Positions 1 through 9,277 are shown, numbered from the stretch's first letter. The stretch: DNA of 64,000 nucleotides from Shewanella kaireitica (GCF_023284045.1 NZ_JAKIKQ010000003.1:476483-540482); one strand, 5' to 3'. Numbers and translations: made by a program. The notes: generated by a model not told the origin, from the sequence alone.

Positions 1-17
1 GTTCATCTTCGCCTCTT

Positions 18-23
18 TATAAT
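18..23 (+). promoter_or_regulatory. -10 promoter element upstream of the DUF3300 gene
   Basis: A perfect TATAAT hexamer lies 32 bases before the ATG of the DUF3300 gene, followed by a GATAGGAG ribosome-binding site just before the start. The matching -35 element would fall at or beyond the left edge of the window, so the promoter cannot be fully assessed. Confidence 0.45.
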
Positions 24-55
24 CTGCTTATCGTCAATATTCGATAGGAGAGCAT

Positions 56-1339
56 ATGAACATATTCAAACAATGCTGTTGCTTGTCTCTGGTTATTATG
101 TTGCAGTGGTTAACTCCAGCAAGCGCATACGCTGAAGATTATGAAAGCGCTCAACAGACTCAGCTCAATGAGGGAGAGCTTGCACAGATGTTAGCGCCGA
201 TTGCGCTGTATCCAGACAGTCTGCTGACACATATCTTAATCGCTGCCACCTACCCATTAGAAGTTGTTGAAGCCCAACGTTGGCAACAACAAAATCAACA
301 ACTCAGTACCGAGAAGCAAGTCTCGAACGCCCAGAGCATGCAATGGGACCCAAGCGTTATCGCGCTGATTGCATTTCCGACCGTGCTACAAAAACTCAGT
401 GAAGACCTGCAGTGGACACAATCACTCGGCGATGCTTTCTTGCAAAATGAAGCACAGGTGCTAGCCAGTATTCAAGCCCTGCGCCATAAAGCAGACAACG
501 CCAACAACCTCAATGATATGGAGAACATGCAGGTAACACGGGTCAATAATCAAATTGTGATTGAACCGGTTAGAAAAGAGATTGTTTACGTGCCCTACTA
601 TGACCCTAGAGTCATCTATGGAAACTGGTATTGGTATAACTATCCGCCAGTATACTGGGCTATGTACCCTGGCTATGTGCGACCTAGACATGGTCATTTT
701 TACTGGCATACAGGCGTCCACATCAGCTTCAATTACTATTTCAGTGCGTTTCACTGGCATAAGCATCATGTCGTGGTAGTGCATCATAAGAACTCGCATC
801 ATTATCGTCATCGCGGACGAATTGTCACTAGCCATGGTGCTAAACGCTGGGCTCACAAGCCACAACACAGACGAGGAGTCGCCTATAGCAATAACGCTTT
901 AAGGCATAAATACAAGAGTCATAACCCAAGCCGTGCCTACAGCAAAACACTTAGGACTCAAAAAACCTATAAAGTGAATAAAAGCCGTGAGATGCAGTTT
1001 GCTAAAAATTTAAAGCAACAGCCCAAAGTGCGCAACGTTCACTACGGTAACAGCAAGGTGGTGAAGAGCCATCAGCCAGTTAAAAGCCATCAGCCAGTTA
1101 AAAGCCATCAGCGAGTTAACAGTCATCAATCAGTTAAAAGCCAGCAGCGGGTTAAAAGCCATCAATCAGTTAAAAGCCATCAGCAAGCAAATAGCCGTCA
1201 GCCAGTGAAGAGTCATCAACAGGCAAAGAGCCATCAGCGAGTTAACAGTCATCAACCACAGAAAAGCTACAGACAAGCAAAGAGTCACAAGCCAGCCAAC
1301 AGCCATAAAGGAAGTAATCACAAACAAAGAAGAGACTAG
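56..1339 (+). CDS. DUF3300 family secreted protein with VKSHQ repeat tail
   Basis: The protein has 427 residues. It starts with a signal peptide (cleavage near the AYA sequence at about residue 26) and continues with a DUF3300 domain (about 38-230) recognisable by its conserved APIALYPDSLLTHIL segment. The middle is rich in Tyr, Trp and His. From about residue 336 the tail is a run of 5-residue units, mostly VKSHQ, VNSHQ or QAKSHQ, about 17 in all, then a Lys/His/Arg-rich end. DUF3300 has no firmly known biochemical role. The signal peptide implies export. The basic His-rich tail could bind metal, nucleic acid or anionic polymer, but this is inference. A GATAGGAG ribosome-binding site sits just before the ATG. 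The gene stands alone and ends at a strong terminator. Confidence 0.85.
   Translation: MNIFKQCCCLSLVIMLQWLTPASAYAEDYESAQQTQLNEGELAQMLAPIALYPDSLLTHILIAATYPLEVVEAQRWQQQNQQLSTEKQVSNAQSMQWDPSVIALIAFPTVLQKLSEDLQWTQSLGDAFLQNEAQVLASIQALRHKADNANNLNDMENMQVTRVNNQIVIEPVRKEIVYVPYYDPRVIYGNWYWYNYPPVYWAMYPGYVRPRHGHFYWHTGVHISFNYYFSAFHWHKHHVVVVHHKNSHHYRHRGRIVTSHGAKRWAHKPQHRRGVAYSNNALRHKYKSHNPSRAYSKTLRTQKTYKVNKSREMQFAKNLKQQPKVRNVHYGNSKVVKSHQPVKSHQPVKSHQRVNSHQSVKSQQRVKSHQSVKSHQQANSRQPVKSHQQAKSHQRVNSHQPQKSYRQAKSHKPANSHKGSNHKQRRD
1069..1310 (+). repeat. In-gene 15-bp tandem repeat coding for (V/A)(K/N)SHQ units
   Basis: Imperfect tandem copies of a 15-base unit such as gttaaaagccatcag encode the pentapeptide tail of the DUF3300 protein. 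The unit is a multiple of three, so gain or loss of copies would keep the frame. Copies close together are nearly identical, while those near the 3' end have drifted. Confidence 0.85.
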
Positions 1340-1350
1340 GCAAGATTCAC

Positions 1351-1386
1351 ACTCCATAGATACACGCGCATCTATGGAGTCTTTTT
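1351..1386 (+). terminator. Intrinsic terminator after the DUF3300 gene
   Basis: An 11-bp perfect stem (1351-1361 with 1370-1380) closes an 8-base loop and is followed by CTTTTT. It lies between two convergent genes and could also slow transcription of the LRR-kinase gene arriving from the right. Confidence 0.85.
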
Positions 1387-1397
1387 AACAAACGATT

Positions 1398-2777
1398 TTA
1401 TCTTTCACTGCAAGACTCTATGGTAAGCAACTTATTTTGCAAAAACTTGAGCTGAGATAAAGTGTCGCTAAATCGAGGACGTAGTGCAGAATCGGTTTGC
1501 AGACAATCATCAGCAAACTGTCGTAACCTCGCCACAATCTCAAGTTGTTCAGTATGCTGCATCAATCGGTTATCCAGCAGATCTTCAATTAAGCAACCCA
1601 ATGCCCTCACCTCAACGCTCTCCATCGCCTCTTGCTGCAATCCTGGGAGTAGCTTCAAGTTAGATGAGGCACCGAAGTCGCCAAAAAGCATATCAGCTTG
1701 GCTATTAATCATAGTATTGTGTGCATATACATCACCATGACTAATACCATTTTGATGCAAATGAGTCATCGCTGATGCCATCTGTATCAGCACCAATAAA
1801 ACATGCTCAATGGACAGTTCCTGACCTTTAACAAAGGTGTCTCTAGTGCAAGTATCGAGTGAAGGCGGTAGACCAAGATTTGCAAAAGAGCTAGGGATAA
1901 GCTCCATCACGAGTCCAAGCTTGCCTGCATCTTCGATTTGAGCGACGACTTTAATTAGATTGTCTTGTGCGCCAGCCTGTAAGCAGCATGCAAGCTCATC
2001 AGACGGATAGCCATCACTTGTCACCTCACCTTTAAAAAGCTTAACCGCGATATTAACTGCAGAGCCTTTAAGTGACTGAGGCTGATTGAGCCACTTAGCA
2101 CTGTAGATAATGCCAGAGGCACCTTGTCCTATCACTTGACCTAATTGAATATCAGCTAAAGGCACCGACTGCATCGGCTCGGCTGGCTTTGCATTGATTA
2201 AGCTTGCTTTATTGTCAGCACGCAATGCATTTCCACCGATGGCCAACCAAGCAAGTTTTGGTAATTGAAATAACCAATCTGGAAATTGTGTAAACTCATT
2301 GGCAGACAAACGAGCGAGCTCTAAATTAGTACAGTTTGCCATGCTGGAAGGTAACGCACTTAGCCTGTTACCCGCTAACGCGAGCTTTTGTAATCGCGTG
2401 AGTGAACCCATATCTTCAGGCAGAGAAGTTATCTGATTATCAGTCAAAATGAGCCAACGGGTCTGAACCGGCAGTGAGCCTGTCGCAACTGTTTTCAGCT
2501 TATTGGATTTAAAGCTTATCATCTCTAATTGAGGACAAGCTGCTATAATTGCTGGGACTTGTTCAAACTCATTACCAGTTAAGAACAGCAGCTTTAGTTT
2601 AGTTAAACAGGAGAAATTGTCTGGGAGCTGAGAAAGCTTATTCCCTGAAAGGTCTAGCACTTCTAACGTATCGGCAAGCGTAAAAATAGCATCAGGAAAC
2701 TCAGTTAACTCCTCTGTTATAGTGAGTCGTTTTATACCTTTTAGTTCACCTGAAGCGAGTTGTGCCAAAGTATGCAA
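1398..2777 (-). CDS. Leucine-rich-repeat protein kinase
   Basis: The protein has 459 residues in two parts. About residues 10-190 are leucine-rich repeats of the LxxLxLxxNxLxxLP type, roughly seven. From about 205 there is a eukaryotic-like Ser/Thr kinase fold. Visible kinase elements are the glycine loop GQGASG (217-222), the VAIK-type lysine K246, a catalytic HGD (347-349) with N354, and DFG (367-369). The catalytic arginine of HRD is replaced by glycine, which is common in kinases that do not need activation-loop phosphorylation. There is no signal peptide, so it is probably cytosolic. The LRRs likely recruit a protein partner. The substrate is unknown. It is transcribed divergently from the COQ8-like kinase gene. 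Confidence 0.85.
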   Translation of the reverse strand: MHTLAQLASGELKGIKRLTITEELTEFPDAIFTLADTLEVLDLSGNKLSQLPDNFSCLTKLKLLFLTGNEFEQVPAIIAACPQLEMISFKSNKLKTVATGSLPVQTRWLILTDNQITSLPEDMGSLTRLQKLALAGNRLSALPSSMANCTNLELARLSANEFTQFPDWLFQLPKLAWLAIGGNALRADNKASLINAKPAEPMQSVPLADIQLGQVIGQGASGIIYSAKWLNQPQSLKGSAVNIAVKLFKGEVTSDGYPSDELACCLQAGAQDNLIKVVAQIEDAGKLGLVMELIPSSFANLGLPPSLDTCTRDTFVKGQELSIEHVLLVLIQMASAMTHLHQNGISHGDVYAHNTMINSQADMLFGDFGASSNLKLLPGLQQEAMESVEVRALGCLIEDLLDNRLMQHTEQLEIVARLRQFADDCLQTDSALRPRFSDTLSQLKFLQNKLLTIESCSER

Positions 2778-3020
2778 AATCTACTGCCTTTATTATTGAT
2801 AATCGAAAAATAAAATTGGCGGCAATGGTAATACATCTCTAGTTAATGAGAAAGCTGCGATTAAAACTAAACCGATAATGGATATAGATAGTCCTAATAG
2901 TTAGTCCTAACAAATAATCCAAATAGATAGCTCTGCTTTAAGCTGATCCATATTTACTTTATAACGTATTGCTTTAGCATAAGTTAAGTCTGCTAAAACA
3001 GCAGTTGAGGTTGAGCCATA

Positions 3021-4340
3021 ATGAAAAACAAGCACACCGCTAAAGTTCCGACAAGTCGCCTATCACGATTCTCCTCTTTAGGTGGATTAGCCTCTCGGCT
3101 AGCAGGCAATGTTATCCTTGCAGGTGCTAAAAAACTAACTCAGGGTCAAAAGCCATCGCTCAACGAATTAGTGATGACTCCGCAAAATATCACCCACATG
3201 GCCAATAAACTGGCAGAACTTCGCGGCGCAGCAATGAAAGTGGGGCAAATGTTGTCGATGGACTCAGGAGAACTGCTACCTAAAGAGTTAAGTGACATAC
3301 TCTCTAAACTTCGCTCTGATGCTAAAGCAATGCCTCATAAGCAGTTAATCACCATTCTCAAATCAAATTGGGGCGACGATTGGCTCGACCCTTTTGCGCA
3401 CTTTGAGCTATCGCCATTTGCAGCAGCCTCTATTGGACAGGTTCATCTAGCGACATTAAGCACAGGCGAAAAACTGGCTGTAAAACTGCAATACCCAGGG
3501 ATCCGCAACAGCATTAACAGCGATATTGATAACGTTGCGACCATACTCAAATTATCTAACCTTATTCCAAGTAACGTACAGTTAGACCAGCTATTAACAG
3601 AGGCTAAAAAGCAGTTACATGTTGAAGCCGATTACCATAGTGAACTATTAATGCTGCAGCGGTTTCAATCTTTTATAAGCAACGGGAAGATTGCTGGAAA
3701 TCACTTCTTAATACCGCAAGTTTACCCATCGCTGTGTAATCAGAATATTCTAGTCATGGAGTTTATCGAAGGGCAAAGCATTGAATCAGTAGCAGCACTT
3801 GCCCAGCCTATCAGGAATGAAGTGGCGACAAGACTACTTGAGCTATTTTTTAAAGAGCTGTTTTGCTTCAAACTTATGCAAACAGATCCTAACTTTGCCA
3901 ATTATCAATACCAAAACACGAGCGGAAAATTAGTATTACTCGACTTTGGCGCCAGCCGAGTGATTCCAAATGCTTTATCGGAGCAATATAGACAGCTTAT
4001 GTCAGCCAGCATTATCGATGATAGGTTAGCAATGGAAAGTGCAGCGCAAGGTATAGGGTTCTTCCAAGATTCAATTACTGCAACGCAGAAATCTCTGGTA
4101 CTCGATATTTTTTATATGGCCTGCGAGCCGCTGCGATTTAATGGCGAGTATGACTTTAGCCACAATACCTTAGCCAGCAGGATTAAAGAGGCAGGCATGG
4201 CGATGAGCATGCAGAGTAATGAGTGGCACAGCCCTCCAGCCGATGCTATTTTTATCCACCGAAAACTAGCAGGCTTATATTTATTAGCGTCGCGCATAGG
4301 CGCTAAAGTCAACGTTAAACAGCTATTTGAAAACCTTTGA
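3021..4340 (+). CDS. AarF/UbiB (ABC1/COQ8-type) atypical kinase
   Basis: This 439-residue protein has the ABC1 family signatures: KVGQ (73-76), the Ala-rich loop AAAS (134-137) that replaces the kinase glycine loop, lysine K155, the catalytic-loop sequence QTDPN (287-291) and DFG (308-310). In UbiB of E. coli the catalytic loop is HxDxHPGN. The QTDPN form and the lack of C-terminal membrane helices are closer to COQ8/ADCK proteins, which are ATPases supporting ubiquinone synthesis. A role in quinone or lipid homeostasis is therefore plausible but not shown. It is probably a paralogue rather than the housekeeping ubiB, since no ubiE or ubiJ lies next to it. Confidence 0.85.
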   Translation: MKNKHTAKVPTSRLSRFSSLGGLASRLAGNVILAGAKKLTQGQKPSLNELVMTPQNITHMANKLAELRGAAMKVGQMLSMDSGELLPKELSDILSKLRSDAKAMPHKQLITILKSNWGDDWLDPFAHFELSPFAAASIGQVHLATLSTGEKLAVKLQYPGIRNSINSDIDNVATILKLSNLIPSNVQLDQLLTEAKKQLHVEADYHSELLMLQRFQSFISNGKIAGNHFLIPQVYPSLCNQNILVMEFIEGQSIESVAALAQPIRNEVATRLLELFFKELFCFKLMQTDPNFANYQYQNTSGKLVLLDFGASRVIPNALSEQYRQLMSASIIDDRLAMESAAQGIGFFQDSITATQKSLVLDIFYMACEPLRFNGEYDFSHNTLASRIKEAGMAMSMQSNEWHSPPADAIFIHRKLAGLYLLASRIGAKVNVKQLFENL

Positions 4341-4365
4341 TTAAAAATCAATTATATAGGTAACT

Positions 4366-5091
4366 CTACTTAGACTGGTATTTCATCGCACGCTCTGTTT
4401 TTAAAAGCTCTTGCCCTTGGGTAATCGCCATCACCGCTTTTGATTTAAATTCACGCCGATACAGGGTCACCACAACAAAGACACTCGCAACAATCAGCAA
4501 CAGTGGATGGAAAAACCAACAGAGCGCCGCCATGGCAAAATAGTAACAACGCAGTCCGTAATTATAGGAGTGCGCAGCTTGATCTTGTACAACGGCCATC
4601 TGCTTAGCATAGCGACGTAAATTTTCATTTAGCCCGTCTTTGTCATACGGCGCAGCGCCAATCATCACATTGAGAAAACCATACTGACGCATTGACCAAG
4701 TAAACTGGAAAAAGGCCATTACGAAGATGAAAGTTAATACACCCAGCTTAACCTGCACCAACGCATGATTTGGATCCGCGGCATACGGAATCGAAGCAAT
4801 GACAGCTTCTAAGCGCTCAACTTGAGCAAACAGTGTTAACACACCAGCAAGCACTAGCATGGTTGTGCTTGCGAAAAAGGAGATGTTACGTTCAAGGTTC
4901 GCCAGCAATGCCGCTTCACCGACCCTGATCTCTCGGCTAATCAGTTCGTACATCCAATGGATACGATGTTGATGCAAACAGCGAGCAATACAGTTAGTCG
5001 TTTTAGCCTTACTTTTAGCAAAACGAGCATAGCCAACCCAGCTAATAATAAAGCTCAAAATCGCTATCATATCTAGCACTGAAATAGTCAT
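4366..5091 (-). CDS. DUF599 family membrane protein
   Basis: The 241-residue protein has an N-terminal hydrophobic segment (about 3-22), then membrane helices near residues 70-90, 110-130 and 185-210. The sequence resembles the DUF599 family of bacterial and plant membrane proteins of unknown function. A conserved-looking RxYxxxMAxxxDQAAHSYNxGLRxYYF stretch lies around 165-190. It converges on the COQ8-like gene, with only 25 bases between stops. The function is unknown. Confidence 0.75.
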   Translation of the reverse strand: MTISVLDMIAILSFIISWVGYARFAKSKAKTTNCIARCLHQHRIHWMYELISREIRVGEAALLANLERNISFFASTTMLVLAGVLTLFAQVERLEAVIASIPYAADPNHALVQVKLGVLTFIFVMAFFQFTWSMRQYGFLNVMIGAAPYDKDGLNENLRRYAKQMAVVQDQAAHSYNYGLRCYYFAMAALCWFFHPLLLIVASVFVVVTLYRREFKSKAVMAITQGQELLKTERAMKYQSK

Positions 5092-5139
5092 AACACTCTC
5101 AAAGAAGTTGATTAATGCAGCATTTACATTAGCTACAAA

Positions 5140-5301
5140 CTAGGTTTTTAGTTTACTTTCGAGATCTGAACTAACGATTTTTAAAGCTGCCAATGCGACT
5201 TCTGGAGCGATATTATTGGACTCGAAAAGAAAAATAAGGTCCACTGCTAACTTTACCTCTGCAGGCGCAGCTGCCAATCCCGACTCATTACTATCACTCA
5301 C
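5140..5301 (-). CDS. Small YbaM-like protein, DUF2496 family
   Basis: This short reading frame of 53 codons starts at GTG and is preceded by a GTGGGG ribosome-binding site seven bases upstream. No other usable start exists before an in-frame upstream stop. The product contains APAEVKLAVDLIFLFESN followed by IAPEVALAALKIV. That closely follows the E. coli YbaM pattern (APDDVKLAVDLI, then a short linker and an ALxIV helix). It is a cytosolic helical mini-protein whose function is not known. It lies 48 bases upstream of the DUF599 gene on the same strand and may be co-transcribed with it. Confidence 0.75.
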   Translation of the reverse strand: MSDSNESGLAAAPAEVKLAVDLIFLFESNNIAPEVALAALKIVSSDLESKLKT

Positions 5302-5547
5302 ACATTTACCCCACTAAATTCAATCAACAAATATCCCCACACTTTATAGCAGTCCTATTCTAACTGGCTTTAAATTAAAAAACAGGTTGAAAAAGAGGAT
5401 AGAGTCGCAGGTACGTTTAGTTACTGCTCAGACAATTCAGGCGACTTAGGGTAAATCCATTTTTATTAAATAATTAACAACGAGCTCTATGGCAGTACCC
5501 GCACTAAGAGTGCTTTAAGGCTCTAAGCTAGCATAGTTTTTAAATAA

Positions 5548-7779
5548 CTAGTGCTTGGTTATTACTTCAAGCAATGCTGTCTTTTCGAGTGGTTTGTGGA
5601 AGAAATAGCCTTGAATACTATCTACCTCTTTTTCACTGACAAAAGCCAGTTGAAGATGGCTTTCGACCCCTTCAACCGTAACATCTAAATTCAAAGCCCG
5701 ACTTAATGCAACCACAGCAGAAACTAAAGCCGCCTGCTTTTTATCGTTAACATCTCTAATGAAGCTTTTGTCTATCTTAATAATATCTACAGGAAATTCA
5801 CTTAAATAGGATAAAGATGAATAACCCGTGCCAAAATCATCAATGGCAATTTTTATCCCAAGCTCACGTAATTGGCTTAAAGAGTTAATCAAATGCACTT
5901 GCTCTTTCATCAGCAACGACTCTGTAATTTCTAAGGTTAGCTTATGAAAAGGGAACCCTTCTGGGAGAATTTTAGTTGCTGTTTCAGTTATTGAATTTAT
6001 TAGGCAGTCTTGGAGGTCATGGGACCAAAATTCAAATGTAGAGACATTAATAGATATACCAATATCCAGCCCAAGCGCTTCAAATTCAAGTAAGGTTTTC
6101 ATCGCCTCAACGCGCACCCAACGCCCTAATTCAATAATTAAACCACTTGCTTCTGCTGCGGGAATAAACTCGTCAGGTCTGACTAATCGTCCATCATGTC
6201 GCCAACGAACGAGTGCTTCGACATGGCGGATTTTATGTTGTTTAGCACACACTATTGGCTGGTAATGCAATTCAAATGCATCATTTTCAATCGCCAACTT
6301 CAGCGCATTAGTTAACTTTGCCGTCCGCTCTGCATCCGATTGCATCTGATCATTGAAAAAGTGAAACTGGTTTCGACCTTGCTCTTTGGCGCAAAATAAC
6401 GCTTGGTCAGCACAGTTCAACAGCTGCTCTAAGCTACATGCATCTTGAGGAAATCTGCTAATACCAGCGCTCAATCGAGTAAACACCCGTTGATGAGAAT
6501 CTAGCAAATACTCTTGTGAAATGACTTGATTGAGCTGTTGAACTAACTTTGATAACACCTCTGGGCACACTTCATCAGGAATAATGAGCGCAAACTCATC
6601 CCCACCAAGTCGCCCTAACACGTCGTTTTTTCCCATGCAGGCTTTAATTCTTTCAGCAACCTGAATAAGGACTTCATCTCCGAGCTTGTGGCCTAAGCTG
6701 TCATTGATCTGTTTGAAATTATCCAAGTCCATCAGAATAAAGCTGAAGCAAGCATATGGATTCAGTTTTGACATATTGATCTGTTGTTCAATTTTCTCAA
6801 ACAGATGTGGCCGATTGACTAATTGGGTTAACGGATCAAACTTTGCTTGATAATGGATAGTTTCTGCAGCTGATTTCTTATCGGTAATATCTGAAAAAAT
6901 CCATGCGTATGAATACTCAATGTCCTCAGACTCTTTAAATACCGTAACATTAACGTCGGCATAAAATGACTCATCATCAGCACGACGACCAATTAACTCT
7001 CCGTGCCAAGCATTACCACTCCTTATTTGCTCAAATAGATGGGCTAATTCGATGGAGGATTGCTCAAAAACACAATGTGGTTCAAACGCAGCTAGATCGG
7101 TTTTAGCCGAGTGCATAATATCAAAAAAAGAGGGGTTAGCATCAAGCACGGTGCCTTTGGCATCGGTGATTAACAACGCTAGCGGCATTTGATTAAAGAT
7201 CCCCCCGCATAGGCGCTGGAATCTAGATGAGCGATCACGCTCAATAGCTAGGCTAGCTAAGAGTGCCGCTTCAGAGATCAATGCTAAGTCTTCAGCACGA
7301 GGGGCTTTAACTTCCTCATAATACATCGCAAAACTACCCAAGACCTCGCCTTCACCACTCAAGATAGGTTCCGACCAACAAGATTTTAACCCAACAGAGA
7401 GCGGCAACTCGCGATAAGGAGCCCAATTCTCATGAGAGGCAATATCTTCAACAATGACCCTTTGTCCCAAAAATGCAGCGGCTCCACAAGAGCCCACTTT
7501 CGGACCTATCTCAATACCATTGATAGCATTATTGTAACTATCCGAAATGCTCGGCGCTGCAGCTTTAAGCAAACGTTTTCCGTCAGAGCTAAGTAACAAA
7601 ATAGAGCTTTTACTGCCGAAATTTTTCTCTTCGATAAGACGCACTATCGCATGTAAAACTGACTTTAACGAAGATTCGCCAAGCAACATAGTTAAGATGG
7701 TTGCATAGCGTTTTGCGCTAATGGCAGAGGTTTTTATAAGGCTTGGAAGATAATCATTTTTGGTACTATGAGCGCTCAT
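5548..7779 (-). CDS. GAF-PAS-GGDEF-EAL cyclic-di-GMP protein
   Basis: The 743-residue soluble signalling protein has, in order, a GAF domain (about 25-180), a PAS domain (about 190-300), a GGDEF diguanylate cyclase domain (about 310-475) and an EAL phosphodiesterase domain (about 485-743). The cyclase motif GGDEF (392-396) and the phosphodiesterase motif EALVRW (521-526) are both intact, as are DDFGTG and EGVE later on. It may therefore make or break c-di-GMP, with the GAF and PAS domains sensing a ligand or redox state. There is no transmembrane segment. The gene is monocistronic with gaps on both sides. Confidence 0.9.
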   Translation of the reverse strand: MSAHSTKNDYLPSLIKTSAISAKRYATILTMLLGESSLKSVLHAIVRLIEEKNFGSKSSILLLSSDGKRLLKAAAPSISDSYNNAINGIEIGPKVGSCGAAAFLGQRVIVEDIASHENWAPYRELPLSVGLKSCWSEPILSGEGEVLGSFAMYYEEVKAPRAEDLALISEAALLASLAIERDRSSRFQRLCGGIFNQMPLALLITDAKGTVLDANPSFFDIMHSAKTDLAAFEPHCVFEQSSIELAHLFEQIRSGNAWHGELIGRRADDESFYADVNVTVFKESEDIEYSYAWIFSDITDKKSAAETIHYQAKFDPLTQLVNRPHLFEKIEQQINMSKLNPYACFSFILMDLDNFKQINDSLGHKLGDEVLIQVAERIKACMGKNDVLGRLGGDEFALIIPDEVCPEVLSKLVQQLNQVISQEYLLDSHQRVFTRLSAGISRFPQDACSLEQLLNCADQALFCAKEQGRNQFHFFNDQMQSDAERTAKLTNALKLAIENDAFELHYQPIVCAKQHKIRHVEALVRWRHDGRLVRPDEFIPAAEASGLIIELGRWVRVEAMKTLLEFEALGLDIGISINVSTFEFWSHDLQDCLINSITETATKILPEGFPFHKLTLEITESLLMKEQVHLINSLSQLRELGIKIAIDDFGTGYSSLSYLSEFPVDIIKIDKSFIRDVNDKKQAALVSAVVALSRALNLDVTVEGVESHLQLAFVSEKEVDSIQGYFFHKPLEKTALLEVITKH

Positions 7780-8160
7780 TATTATTGTTATGCTCTACAG
7801 ATCAATCAAAAATTACAACCTATCTTACCTCTAAAATGTCATCTTACAATCTGAATTAGTCTCCATTTTATAAAATCAGACAATACTCTCGGTATATTGC
7901 ATACAATGAAGTAAAGCATCATTAAATTGCCAAATTTCAGAATAGATAACTAGTGTTTTTTTTATACAACAACTGAACCGTAAAGTTAAAAATATAGACT
8001 TATAATTAACTGTCAGGTGAATATAGCGAAATAGGAATCATTATTAGGTGTAGATACTCAGAAGTAACTGCAATAGTATCTTTAGCTTCCACATTACCAA
8101 TTGCCTAGATATACTCGGCGGTATTACGCACTACCAACAAAATATTTAAGGTGACGCCCA
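7780..8160. other. Intergenic region between divergent genes
   Basis: This 381-base AT-rich gap separates the divergent GGDEF-EAL gene and the small Cys-rich gene. It has many stops in all frames and no convincing RNA gene. A TATACT hexamer at 8110-8115 is a possible -10 for the small gene, without a good -35. Nothing else is seen. Confidence 0.4.
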
Positions 8161-8388
8161 ATGGCAAAGATGGATTTCTCAGTAATTAATGACACCACAG
8201 CCAAATCTTTTATTGAACAAAAAAACCTAATAAAGAGAGTTTTTAAAGGCAACACTGTCCTCTGCCCAATATGTAAACAAGCGTTAGAAATGAAGCTGCC
8301 TGTAAAAGATCAGCAAGATACGCTTTCAGGGATCCGCTGCAAGAAAGGTTGTACTGATATCGAACTCGATATGGAATTAGTGCTATAA
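8161..8388 (+). CDS. Small hypothetical protein with zinc-ribbon-like cysteines
   Basis: The 75-residue protein has a CPIC pair (about 38-41) and two later cysteines in IRCKKGCTDIEL (about 60-64). This is a CxxC...CxxxC layout that could bind zinc. An AAGGTGAC ribosome-binding site lies a few bases before the ATG. No named family is recognised. The protein is acidic at its C-terminus and has no signal peptide. It is likely a small cytosolic metal-binding or nucleic-acid-associated protein, but the sequence alone does not show which. Confidence 0.65.
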   Translation: MAKMDFSVINDTTAKSFIEQKNLIKRVFKGNTVLCPICKQALEMKLPVKDQQDTLSGIRCKKGCTDIELDMELVL

Positions 8389-8468
8389 GATTTGTGCTGT
8401 CGTTCTGATTAGTTACTAAAAGTTCACAGTATTTTTGTGAGCTTTAAGCAAACCTGCACGCTTTCTAT

Positions 8469-8500
8469 TTAACTTTCTATTTATGCAAATAGAAAGTTAA
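8469..8500. terminator. Long hairpin between convergent genes
   Basis: A 14-bp inverted repeat (8469-8482 with 8487-8500) has a 4-base loop and lies between two convergent genes. No clean T run follows on either strand, so it is either a weak bidirectional terminator or an mRNA-stabilising hairpin. Confidence 0.5.
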
Positions 8501-8506
8501 AGCCAA

Positions 8507-9277
8507 TTAAAATTGGTAGGTTATCCCCAAGCCAAAGCCACTTGAAGCCATATCAAATATAAAGTTGTCGTCATCATAATCAACGTCTAAATACCTAAAG
8601 CTGTATTTTAGCGCCCAGTTCTCAGAGAGATCTTGGTTCATGGTTAAGTTCACTCCCCATGAAAAATCAGAGCCAATGCCGAAACCACCAACGTCGGCGC
8701 GACTAACAAGGTAAAAGCCCTCACTAAAGCTCCACTTATTTTTAATGCCGATCAGCGGATCATACCAATCATCGCCAAAACTTGGCTCTCTATTCAATTC
8801 AAAAAAACGAACCTCAAGTGTATTGCTGATATCGATAGCCCGCGCGCCTGCATAAGCATACCATTGATTGTTAGCTTTATTAGAGAAGCGGTAAGCCGCT
8901 ACGATATCGAGCATCTTTTGTTTGGCAGTCAGTTCAGCTGAAGCAAAGTCTGTTTTGGTATCATATTTGAGTTTCATATAAACTAAGTCTAACCAAAATT
9001 GCCAGTCAGCTTTATTAGCCTGAAAGTTAAGCAGTGCAGCACCATCTAGGTTTTCAAAAATTTCGCTAAATGACATGTCCATATCAACAATAATTGGGAT
9101 ACCGTTTTCATCGATATAACCCGTTTGACCTTGCTGATTAACAAGCCAAAGGTAGGGGGATATTTCAAACTCCCAAGTCGCAGCTTTTACACTTTGAGTG
9201 ACTAATAACAAAGAGGCTAACAAGCATGATAATAACCCATTTAATATTTTCGATTTAGAGATGTAAGACTTAAACAT
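8507..9277 (-). CDS. Outer-membrane beta-barrel protein
   Basis: The 256-residue protein has a clear signal peptide (about 1-32, ending SVKAA). The rest shows alternating amphipathic strands typical of an outer-membrane barrel, with the terminal aromatic pattern GLGITYQF (final Phe) used by the BAM machinery. Two-residue periodicity, many Trp/Tyr and short turns such as DENGIP and DDDN fit a small barrel. Similar proteins are annotated only as hypothetical. The substrate or function is unknown. Confidence 0.7.
   Translation of the reverse strand: MFKSYISKSKILNGLLSCLLASLLLVTQSVKAATWEFEISPYLWLVNQQGQTGYIDENGIPIIVDMDMSFSEIFENLDGAALLNFQANKADWQFWLDLVYMKLKYDTKTDFASAELTAKQKMLDIVAAYRFSNKANNQWYAYAGARAIDISNTLEVRFFELNREPSFGDDWYDPLIGIKNKWSFSEGFYLVSRADVGGFGIGSDFSWGVNLTMNQDLSENWALKYSFRYLDVDYDDDNFIFDMASSGFGLGITYQF

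Noticed and set aside
461..868. Open frame on the minus strand inside the DUF3300 gene
   Set aside because: It is antisense to a recognised domain and has a Met/His-rich composition that mirrors the opposite strand.
1069..1310. Repeats considered as a CRISPR array
   Set aside because: Units are 15 bases, contiguous with no spacers, and in frame with the DUF3300 gene.
8469..8500. Inverted repeat considered as transposon end
   Set aside because: It is a single short hairpin with a 4-base loop between convergent genes. There is no transposase or second end.
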